Assembly: GCA_007922225.1 (NCBI GenBank)
Contig: ML679973.1
Span: 2,670,033 to 2,734,032, forward strand
Length of the DNA stretch: 64,000 bases
From: Emydura subglobosa
Taxonomy: Eukaryota; Chordata; Testudines; Chelidae
Reading direction: 5' to 3'
Shown piece by piece: positions 36,801 through 48,800 of the stretch. The notes under the pieces were generated by a model. That model ran no database searches and had not been told where the DNA came from. It was given only the letters and a program-made list of their open reading frames with translations. The first letter of the stretch is position 1, and the number at the start of each line of letters is the position of its first letter. The position numbers and the translations under genes were made by a program.

Positions 36801-39800
36801 CTAGGATGTGAAGAGAAAGTAACTGAAGGCACAACACTTGTCTCTCTCTCTATGTGAGTGGGAGCAGTTTCCACACTATATGAACACCCCCGCCCCCAGC
36901 AATCCCCCTTGCACACGTTCACAAATCCTGCTTACATGAGTTGGAAGCTCTTGAGCCTGGTAACCAGCAGTTCATACTCAATATCGAACAGCGCCATGGA
37001 AGCCACATCGACAAATATGATCTGCTCAGAGGGTCCCGTCTCGGGGGTGGGTTCCGAAGGGCAGAGAGTACGACTCACTTCCTGGTAGTTGTAGGTCCTC
37101 TGGTAACTATAGCAGCCAAAAGGAAAAAAAAAAGCCCACAGCCACCAAATAAAATGAAACAGAAAAAAAAAACCACCCTCCTTCCGCTCGAACAGAGTTA
37201 TTTAGACAGGCCTGGCATGACCAGCTGTGGCTTCAGATCCTCAGGCTATGCCAGGCCATTTTCCTGCAACTCTGCTGAGCTTGCCCTGATCCTGCCGTGC
37301 CAGAAACCCTGGCTGAAAGCCTGCCTCCGTGGGGAGGGGTGCATGGGAATTAGCCTTTGGAAGCTTAACCCCAGATTGCTGCCAGTCAGTCAGTTGGAAA
37401 CCAGTTTGGTGATGGAGGCATGCAGGCCTATCCATGGGGTGCTGCAGCATCATGTGGTCAAGGTGTGTGGCCTCACCGGTGAGGAACAATTACATCTCCT
37501 GAGTTGTGCAAGTGCTATTGATGGGATGCCTGTACCAATGATACGCCCCCTCACAGTTTATCAACCAGATGCTCTGCCGGCCTTGGTGGATCACAGAGGC
37601 AGGTTCACCAACGTTAGTGACGGATGGTTGAGGAAAGTCCTCGCTGAGAGGATATTCAGAAATTCACCTCTATTTGCAAGATGCCATGCAGAAATTTTCC
37701 CTCCTGCAACTCTAGTGACTTATTCTGGGTGACCCAGCCTACCATCTATTTCCCTGGCTCATGAAAGCAGATACAAGAAAATCTTGACAAGACCCAAGAA
37801 TTGTTTAATGACACCCCTCCAGATAGCTGTACAGTGGGTGTGGTGGGTGCGTCTGACAGATTGAAATGCCCGAGGACACAGCTGGATGCCTTTGAGAAGC
37901 GTCTTCCCTGTATTTTCTCAGCATGTTGTATTTTGCACAGCATTTGAGGGACGAGAGTGGAGAAGAATGTGATGTTGAGTAAGAAGAGCAAATGCAGAAG
38001 CTATCTGCCAATTTCAAGTAGCCCATAGCATGGCCAGTTGGAAGTGTTGCCAACAGCCGGAGTGCCCTGGGCTGGGACACTCTGCACATACACTTGGATT
38101 CAATTTAGCAATGCCCTATTTGCAATCTGTTCAATTTACCTTGCTAATGGGAAATGTCAATTATTCTGACCATGAGAAAATTCACGTGTTGGATGCCAGC
38201 AATTGTGAGATCATGGGAAACTTAAACAAGCCACCACAGCAAATATCTCAAGACTTAAAGTAAAATGATGAGATTTAGCAACTGGGAAAGGAGGGACAAC
38301 TAGTATATTAAAGCTGGAAAGATAACCTCTACCACTTACAGGCCTCGAAAAATCAGTGGGACTTGCCATGACAGTACCCCCTTCTGTTGGCGAACTACAA
38401 ACAGGATGGGATACTGCAGGTCCTCAGAGTCACTCTTCACATACACCCGCACTGCATCCACCTGTGGGAAGACAGATGTAAAAGCAAGTGTTATTGGAAA
38501 CTATAAAACATGCTGACCCAGGTCCAGATGGGAACTCTCCATTCCCTGGTTCTTTTACCCGCTGGCAGCACACAGGCATTTAGCAGAAGATACAGCTTGC
38601 TGTTTCCTCACCCAGTGGCAGAAGGGAGCATTTGTAGGTATCACAGCAGAGGCTGGGATTTAAGAAGGGATTTAAGAAAGGATAAGGTGGCAGCATCACA
38701 AATTTTGATGCGGAGTTCCCCCAGAGTTTCCCCACATATAGGAGGTGGCAAGGGAGAAGCATAAAGGTGCTTGAGAGACGAATGAATAGCCAAGGCTGGT
38801 GTCACTGGCGAAGCAAAGGCAGGAGTTTTTGAAAGTTAGATTTGGGGGTCATCCTGGACAAGACTAGTCCAGAAATGTCACCAGCCCTGCATACCCAGGG
38901 CCTCTCATGAGCCATCATCTCATCAATGAAAAGAGTCTAATCACTACTGCCAGTTTAAACTGCTACACCAAGTACAAGACTGGCTGGCCAGGTCTGCACG
39001 ATCCCTCAGCATCCCCCAGGACCCTGAATACAGGGCCAGCCCCACTCCTGAGTGAGTGGTGGTTGTGACAGAGAGATTTCCCCCAGAGGCTGAGAAGAGC
39101 CTCCTTAAACCCAAACCAGCCCAAACTGGCTCCTGAATCCTCAATGGGCCATAATGGGACTGTAAGACCCCCAGAGCAGCAAAATGACCTAGATATGGGG
39201 AAGTGATTTTGTCAGTAAGAGAATACTGGCAGTCCCCAGGTCTCCTGGACCCCAATGCCTTGCACACAAGACCTGCCTGTCTCCTACAGATCATTTGGGG
39301 GCAGGGGCGAGAGGGTGTTTGCTCTCTCTATACAGACAGCTAGCCACAACCAAAAGTGGCTTGGGCCTAGCATTCCACAGAAGTCCATAGCAGGATGAGG
39401 ATGAAACTTCATTCTCCTGGACCCCAGTCCAACCCTTACCCATGGGATCATCATTTCTCTTCTTGCAGCCCCCCTGTCTCATTCACTAGTGACACACAAT
39501 TGCGGTGATGGAATTCAGTCAGATACTGCTATTTGCCAGGCCGACTCAGCTGAGCCTCTGACGGGGCTTTGGAAAGGTGGGTTTCAGGTAGCATAACCAA
39601 GCACAAAGATGGGGCTTAGATTTAACAAGATTCAGTGTGGATAAGGGCTGGTTCTACTGTATGGAGGGACCGGAATTCTATTGCTGGCTCTACCACAAAT
39701 GACCTTCTGAAACCTCTGTTGTCCTTATTTGCCCCATCTGTACCAGGGGTTATTGATACTTGCCTCGCCTAGGTGAGAGGGTGTTTTTTCAAATGAAGGT

Positions 39801-42800
39801 GTCGGTGTAGCCTGCTGCCTGAGTGGTGTCCAGCCACTACAGGGGAATGCACAACATAGGAGGAGGAGAGACTACTGTTGCGGACAAGTAAAAAGGAGTT
39901 CCTACTTGAGCTCCAGTGGCAGAGGGGAGTGCTGCGGTATGGAAGGCTCTGGATTCAAACCTTGCTTTGAAAAGCAAGCAAGCAGCATTTTGCCCGGCCC
40001 AGTTGTGTTCCTACTTATGTTTGGAGGGAACCTGGTGCAAAGTTCTCTCCAGAAGCTGCATGCAGTGCTGAGACAAGCTAGCAGCTGCCTTTTGCAAGTC
40101 ATTGGGAATGTTAGGAGATCGGGATCAAAGCTTTCGAAACAACAGTTAACTGTGTACCATGCATACGCTGCTCCAACGGGGCTAAATCCTAAGGGACTTT
40201 CACCAGGACAGTAAAAGGCACCTCTGCTGCCTATGGACTATTGCTCAGTTACACTTCAGCGCTCTTCCCCTAGGCGCTAGATCTGTAAAAAGTGCTACTG
40301 CAACCCATAATGGCAGCAGTGTAACCCAACAGCTGCACACTGAAGGAAAGGGAAACTGAGATCATGGCCTACACTTAAGCTAAGGTCTTTAGAGATCATG
40401 CCCAACACAAAGCGTTACAGTTGCACGTAACTGGTGATGTTCATATTAAAGTGCAATTATACGCGAGAAAACTTTTGTCACATTAATTCTTGCTTAATGA
40501 TTCCAGGTTTATATGAGTTCCATTTACATCAACACACTTTCTCACTGCCTGCGAGCTAGAAGTCAAGTTAGGCTCTTTCTGCCATATCCTTCATCATTGG
40601 AAATAAAGATTCAACAATTAGATACAGGATTGCCAACCCCCCAGCCTTCACAAATCATGTCAAGCCTCAAAAAGTCATGAAATTTGAAATAACGATAAAT
40701 GCTGGGTCCTTTTCCTTTGCCTTCTGCTTTCAGAGACTTTGTTTCAGAGACTTTGGGTGCTTTCCAATCATATTTTCAGGCCTCTCACTGCAGCCATGAA
40801 GGCTAAAAACAAAACTTGATTTAAAAAAAAAAAAAAATGTAAAGCAGGGATACTTCCATAGTACCTCAAATTTAGGACCTGAGGCTTTAAGGAAAACACC
40901 AAATATTAAGAGATTGGCAGTGAAATGGTGAGAGTTCTCAACACTGACGCCATAGGTGGAGAGTTTGATATATGAGGCAGAGTAGACTTCAACTCCTTCC
41001 CCTGTAGTTGGATTGAGTCTGGAAGGCTAGAAGAAATCAGCATCTGTTATATCAGTACACCTTGGATACACAGGGAGCCAACTCGGTAAGAAGCTGCCTT
41101 TGTTTGTGTGTGCTTGCTATAAATGTATAGTGGATGGCAAGCGAGGCAGGGAGTAAGGAAGACAGCATCAGTACAATAAAGGAACGTTGAAACCAAATGA
41201 TAGAACAAAGGGGGCCAGTAAAAGGGAAGAGATCTGAGAAATAGGATGCAGTTGTCAGTCAGGCTCTGAATCCCATTGTTGCTGCTATAGTAACCCATAT
41301 GGCCATTCCTTATTTACAGAGCAAACATGCTGCAAGTCTCTATGCAACAGGAAGTTACCACCAAGATTTGACACTAAAGCAAAAGTACAAGGGCAGGCTG
41401 CTTCATCTGGCTCCTGACCAACAGCAAATCAGTTATCCCAGGTGACACGGAAAAAAGTCCTGTTCAGAATCCATTTGCCTCCCCCAGTGGCCTGTCTCCA
41501 GCATGCAAATTCAATTAACTCGGAGCAGCGAGGTAACAAGTCATAAAAGAAGAGAAACTGCAGTCTGCTGCCAGCATCAGGCCCTGGCAACCTACGGGAG
41601 GCAAGCTGCTCTGGAGGCGAGATATTCCCATACCAGATGCTGCTTCCTCACGTTGCCTTGGCAACAAGAACTACTTTATTATGTTACAGACAAGCGAGGG
41701 GAGTGATAGAAACCCATCCATTTAAGTCTGCTGTCTTAAGGATGGTGGAAGCAGGTATTGAAAAACCCTCTTGTGGGGCATTTTCCTTTTTATATATTGT
41801 GTGTGCGTGTTCACGAGCTCTTTATCTGAGGGGCATACATCGAGGCGGTGCATGAGCCAGTACACGCCCAAGGATACAGCCTGGGACTGCTCTGGGGACC
41901 TGACATAGCAGCTTCTGCAAAATGTCTCTTGTCATTTAAAATGACAGGAATCCAGGTCTTAGCACGGCTGGCAACAAAGAAATCCTTCCCAATGCAGCTC
42001 CAGAGGCTGCCTTGCCCAAATCTGCAGAGAGACACAATGACAACAATAAGAATTTGCCCCTAATCTTAACTGAGAAAATGTCAAGCTTCTCAGAGAGCGT
42101 GGGTGGGGTTTGTGATTGTAGATGGAGCTCGACTAACTGGGATGTTCGATTTAAGAAGAGTGGCAAACACCCTGGCCCTCCCCACCCAATGCTGGATTAT
42201 ACATATCCAAGACAGGCCAAGATACAGGTACACAGGGCAGTTATGTCATGTCAGAAATCAGTGACCATGACGCATATAAAATGCAGACCAAGTCAAGAAC
42301 AGAAATGTTGGCCTCCTACCGTATTGCTACAACAACTAAGTGGCATCACCACAATTTGCCTCCTTGCCAGCTACGTCAGCAGAGAGGCTAAAGGATAGGA
42401 GAGACATTGTAGCGGAGCTCTCTCTATATATGCATGGACGTGGTCCCTACAGGTCATGCACATTTCCTTTCCAATGTGTGCATTTTCATACGAAAGCTTG
42501 CTGTTACTCCTGCCTGTGCAACTGAATAGAGACACTCAAATGAATAAGCTAAAGACAACAGAATTAGTCATAGTATCTTTTGTCATCTGACAGATCATTC
42601 TATGTAGGGTGAAGACGCAGAGCCAGAAAGGGTGCAACGAATGCTGTAAACATTCTCAGCTCTGCCAAAGGGCACTGAAAAATGCAATAGAGGGAAGAGA
42701 CATAGGAACAGAACAGGGTGTGGGGAGAAAAAAAGGGAGGGTGATTATACACAGAAAATGTACACCTGACATTTCCTGCACGTGCTCCAAGTAAACAAGC

Positions 42801-45800
42801 CATGTAAATGAAAGGCTAGAAGATTACTGAAATCCTAGTCTCCAACTCTGTCCTCCTCTGTCTCTAGCTCCATCTACACTAGAGGACCGAACCATAGCAA
42901 GTGTAAATGTTCCAGCTAGCTGTTTCCAGCACCCTTTGTTCCTGAAACATGGGCACACTTGAACCATTAATCAACACAATTAATGGAAACTGATGCAGGG
43001 TACCCTCTTCAACCTTTGGAGTATCAGTGGTACTTAGCCCTTCAGACCAGGCACAGCTCCCTGGAACAGGTACACTGTAAGTGCATATCACTGGCAAATG
43101 CACTCTTGCACCAGTATAACCTATGATAGGAAAACTAGTTATCCAAATGTTTCAAGGAATAACTAAAACCTTCCTACAATTAGTTTTCATGTGAATTCTG
43201 GATTCGAGGACAGAGATTAATTTTGGTTAATCCTAAATTCAGATCATTTGATCATTCCGATCATTATACACTATATACATATAAAATCTGTAGGATGCAA
43301 TTATTGCTATAAAAAATTCAAACGATTGCATAATTCAACTCTCCACAGATGGAGATTGCCAAAAGTTGTCTGTGTGACCTTAAAATTCTGCCTCCTCATG
43401 TGCATGCATTACCATTATCATACAGTCAAATTACATGATCACAATATATTTTTCCACTGATTTCCTAATTTATATGGTCATAATGCATAATTATTTTGAT
43501 TGTCTTAGAGCCAAATCTCATAGACAGCTGAACATCTGAAACTTCCCTTGACTTCAGGAAAAGTTGCACACGCTCAGCACATATCAGGACTTGAGTTTTA
43601 GATTATATAAAACCAGTTCTGTGACACGTATTTTGCTAAGTTTTCTCAGTACCAGAGACACTGTGGGCCAGATTCTCTTGGTGCAATCTTTGTGTCAGTC
43701 AGAGGGGCCAGATCCTGGATCATAAATGGCCAGTGGAGAATAGCTGATGGCAGCTGCCCACACTTTATCCCAGTATAAGGGACATGCTGTGGAAGACTGG
43801 GGGCATGGCATGACAGAGCTCTCTCTACTGGCATCTTAGACCAACTCTATAGTCACTTAACACCAGGCCAGGCCAGCGCACAATCAGGGAGCTCTTTCCT
43901 GGTCCTCCTCCATGCACTCTGCAGAACTTGAATGCAGGGGAGAAATGAGCCAGGTGTATTTAGAAGGATGTCACTTCTTAGACAAGAATGCCCCTTGGAA
44001 CAGTGGATTTGTTATACTGGTATTTCAGAAACTGTTTCTCAGAGAAATAACTCATGTACAGAATTTTAAAGATTTTTGTATCTGTAGTAAGCGGCATTAC
44101 TGGACCATAAGGCATATTTTTCATACAAAAGTTACTTTCTCAGACTATCTGGCATACAAAGAATGAACCCAATACTGTGAGATTCTACATGTGTGCCTCT
44201 ATTAAAACATTAGTGTATTATTTGAGAAGTAAATATATGGTTATAGAATTAAATACCATGTCATAACAGTGGAAAGTGCAAAGTCATGCATTTAGGGATT
44301 GATAATTTCTGCTATAAGCTGGGGATGCTTCAGTTGGAAGTGACAGAGGAGAAGGACCTGGGCATATCGGTGGATCACAGGATGACTATGAGCTGCCAAT
44401 GTGATGTGGCTGTGAAAAAAGCTAATATGGTCCTTGGATGCATCAGACGAGGTATTTCCAGTAGAGATAGGGAGGTGTTAGTACCGTTATACAAGGTGCT
44501 GGTGAGACCTCATCTGGAATACTGTGTGCAGTTCTGGTCCTCCATGTTTAAGAAAGATGAACTCAAATTGGAACAGGGTTACTAGGATGATCTGTGGAAT
44601 GAAAAACCTGCTTTATGAATGGGGGCAAAAAACCTAGCTGGCTTCAAAACTGAGCTTCATAAGTTTATGGAGAGGATGGTGTGATGGGACAGCCTAGTTT
44701 GGCAATTGACTGATCTTTGATTCATGAGTAGCTGGGGGAGACTCCATGCCATTTAGCTGGGTGTGCGGCTCCACATGATGATGGCTGAATGATCACAGCA
44801 TCTGGAGGGGTTTCCTGCTCGTCACTGGCATAGCTTTGTGTGAGACAGCCAAGGCTGGAGAGTTAAGGTGGCACAAGGGTCCCACAGTTCCAGGTTGTGC
44901 CCCAGGGATCCCGTCACACACTGCTACTTGAATTCCTCTCCCCACTCATTAGATTAATTTCTAGGTCTCAGGCCTGGTCTACACTAGAGTTTTGTTGACA
45001 AAACAGTGCTAGTGTATACACTACAGTCACCTCCCTGCTGACGAAACTGCCCTATTTTTCTGACAAAATAAAACCTCCTCTACGAGAGGCGTAGGGCTTT
45101 TATCGGCAGAGCTAGGGTGACACTGTGTCCCCTTAGAGCCACGGAGGGGCTGTCATACCTGTCAGTGTCACCGCTCACTGGAGCAGTGAAATGGACACAC
45201 AGACCCAGCAAGCTGCTACCGACTGCCAGCCGGGGCACAGGAGGCTGCTGCCTGGCTCCCGTCTGCAAGCGGGGTGTGGGCGGCTGCCGCCCGACTGCGA
45301 GTCCAGGCACGGGCAGCTGCAGCCCTGCTGGAAGCCTGGGACACCGGCAAGCTGCGGGGGGCTGCAACCGGCTCCTGGCCTGCAAGTGGGGAAGTCCCTG
45401 CCTCCTGGCTGGGATCTGAAGTTGTGGGGGAGGGCAACCCTGGGAGCTCCCTGCAGGGAACTGAGACACGGCTCCCCCCACACTGCCCCTGAAGGTCGGT
45501 GGAAGTGGTGCTGGTGAGGACGCAATCCATCGACCCAAGGAGAGCAGTGTGGAGGTCAGCCACTGCTGAATGTGGCTGAAAGTTGACATATCTTATGTCG
45601 ACAAATTTTTGTAGTGTAGACAAGGCCTCAGGTGTTTTGAGCCTTAAAAAAGTGTTGAGCTAACAGATGGTATCATGATCACAGCATGGGCCGTCATATC
45701 TACTGGTTGGACTTGGGAGTCAGGCAGGGCCAGGTGGTCAGAGTCTGAGATGGGCCCGCGGACAGACCGAGATCAGGTGTCAGGCAGGCTCAGATTACCA

Positions 45801-48800
45801 GGAGATCAGAGTCGGGCACCAGGTTATAGACAGCAATCGGATAGTGAAGTCAAGGACAAACCAAGGTCAGGAGCTGCAGCCTAGGATCTATCGCAAGCAG
45901 GGTCTGGAGCAGACACCGGTAGGCAGTCTGTGTTCTTGCTCAGACAGCTCCCTTCATGGCTTAAGTACTGGTACAGGACAACCAAATGGGCTGTGGGGAG
46001 CCACCACGTAGGTCCTGCCGGGCGGTACTTCCTGCCAAGCCCAACGTTGCAGGGTCCTCCCATGGGAGCCCAACCTAAGCCTCCAGTGGCAATGTAGAGG
46101 CCTCAGCGGCCCAGCACCCCCATGGGTCCCAGCACCCCCATGGTCCCAGCACCCCCATGGGTCCCAGCTTCCAGCCCTGCAGGTTCTCAGATGAAAGGCG
46201 CTAGTGATGGATAGATGTAGAGACTGAAGGCTTCCCAGATCCAGCCTGTGCTCACTCCTCGATCCCTGATTTACAGCACTGTTCTATTTTTCAGGACACG
46301 TTGATGTTCTCAGCTCATTCTCCTCCCATAACCTTCCCTGCTCCCCTCCCCCCCCATTCCTTAAAGGGTGTGTAACCAGATGCAAAGTAATACTATGGTT
46401 AGGCATCTTTCACGACTGGCTCTGCAAACACATTTCAAACAGTGTGTAAAGTCCAAAGTCTTCATGGAGTTTGGCTTTATTAACAAAAAAATCCATGCTT
46501 AGATAGCAAAGTTTGCCTGTTCCTAGGATTCCTTCCTCGTCATCGCTCAGACCTTACCTCAGCTCTTTTCTCACTAGGGAACCACTCCCACCTTCCTTTG
46601 ATGCAGGCGGGGTAAAGAGTTGTCTTTCTCGTTAAGGCCTTGTCTACCCTTGAAACTGGCCCCAGTTTTAGCCATTGGTGCAGTTGCCCTGCGCAGGATA
46701 GCCAAGGAAGCTGTGATTTGCACTAGTGGAATTTAGCCCAGGTTCAGGCCAATGGAGCACAATAATGTGTGAAAGCTCCTGGGGCAAACAGAGGGAGCTT
46801 TGTACAAATAGAAAGTGATATCTACGTTCAGTCCCCCATTCCATAGGAGAAGGATCTTTGTTTTTACTACATTGTACATTTCCCTCTCCTCCATGCCCCA
46901 GCCCCTCCCCAACACAGGGGGGCACAGAATAGGGAGGAGATCAGCATCCCTTAGTGCTGAAGGAACAGGTTCAGGATTATGTAGAAAGATTGGACGTACA
47001 AGTATATGGGGCCAGATGCAATGCATCCGAGAGTGCTGAGGGAGTTGGCTGCTGTGATTTCAGAGCCATTGGCTATTATCTTTGAAAGCTCATGGCAACT
47101 GAAGGAGGTCCCTGATGATAGGAGATGGGCAAATATAGTGTCCATCTTCAAAAAAGGGAAGAAAGAGGATCCAGGGAACTACGGACCAGTCAGCCTCACT
47201 TCAATCCCTGGAAAAATCATGGAGCAGGTCCTCAAGGAATCCATTTTAAGGCACTTGGAAGAGAGGAAGGTGATCAGGAACAGTCAACACGGATTCACCA
47301 AGGGCAAGTCATGCCTGACCAACCTGATTGCCTTCTATGAAGAGGTGACCGGCTCTGTGGATGTGGGGAAAGCGGTGGACGTGATATACCTTGACTTTAG
47401 CAAAGCTTTTGATAAGTCTCCCACAGTATTCTTATCAGCAAGTTAAAGAAGTATGGGTTGGATGAATGGACTATAAAATGGATAGAGAACTGGCTAGATC
47501 ATCGTACTCAATGGGTAGTGATCAATGGCTCCATGTCTAGCTGGCAGCTGGTCACAAGCGGAGCGCCCCAGGGGTCAGTCCTGGGGCCGGTTTTGTTCAA
47601 AATCTTCATTAATGATCTGGAGGATGGAATAGATTGCACCCTCAGCAAGTTTGCAGATGACACTAAGCTAGGGGGAGTGGTAAATACCCTGGAAGGTAGG
47701 AGTAAGATACAGAGTGACCTAGATAAATTGGAGGATTGGGCCAAAAGAAACCTGATGAGGTTCAACAAGGACAAGTGCAGAGTCCTGCACTTAGGACAGA
47801 AGAATCCCATGCATAGCTACAGACTGGGGACCGACGAGCTAGGCAGCAGTTCTGCAGAAAAGGACCTGGGGGTAACAGTGGACAAAAAGCTGGATAGGAA
47901 TCAGCAGTGTGCCCTGGTTGCCAAGAAGGCTAATAGCATATTGGGCTGCATTAGTAAAAGCATTGCCAGCAGATCGAGGGAAGTGATCATTCCCCTCTAT
48001 TTGGCATTGGTGAGGCCACATTTGGAGTATTGTGTCCAGTTTTGGCCCCCCCCCCCCTACAAAAAGGATGTGGACAAGTTGGAGAGAGTCCAGCGGAGGG
48101 CAACAAAAATGTTTAGGGGGCTGGAGCACAAGACTTATGAGGAGAAGCTGAGGGAACAAGGCTTGTTTAGTCTGCAGAAGAGAAGAATGAGGGGGGATTT
48201 AATAGCAGGGGGGATTTAATAACTTTAACTTTAACTACCTGAAAGGGGGTTCCAGGGAGGATGGAGCTAGGCTGTTCTCAATGATAGTAGATGACAGAAC
48301 AAGGAGCAATGGTCTCAAGTTGCAGTGTGGAAGGTCTAGGTTGGATATTAGCAAAAACAATTTCACTAGGAGGGTGGTGAAGCACTGGAATGGGTTACCT
48401 AGGGAGGTGGTGGAATCTCCATCCTTAGAGGTTTTTAAGCTGTGGCTTGACAAAGCCCTGGCTGGGATGATTTAGCTGAGGTTAGTCCTGCCTTGAGCAG
48501 AGGGTTGGACTAGATACCTCCTGAGGTCCCTTCCAACTCTAATATTCTAGGATTCTAACACAGGGTCATTACAGAGCTTTGTATTTGCCCTACCTGACAC
48601 CCTGGGAGGAAGCGGCAATGCTTAAAGACCTCAGGACACACACCCGGCAGTACAGCTGACCAGAAAGCAACCTCTGACTATTCTTTTAATACTTTCCCAG
48701 GCAAGTCCTGTAGGCCTCACATTAATGATAGATTCATTTTTTCATCCAAGAGCTTTTACCACAGCACCATTCACTAGGTTGCTCCGATCACTTCTTTCCG

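Larger units (their letters stand above)
27729..36935. other. SIDT1 intron 3
   Basis: About 9.2 kb. Its centre is the Ty3/gypsy element at 28572-33885. 27729-28571 and 33886-34850 are AT-rich and show nothing I can name. A MIR-like SINE is at 34858-34990, and a long unassigned open region at 35370-36135. Confidence 0.7.

Noticed and set aside
45080..45623. Several open frames of 100-169 codons on both strands
   Set aside because: They are created by the GC-rich minisatellite inside the MITE; the translation is a degenerate Pro/Leu/Gly repeat without a domain.
46110..46168. Possible CRISPR-like or regulatory repeat
   Set aside because: Three directly adjacent 18-bp copies without spacers in a vertebrate intron are an ordinary minisatellite.
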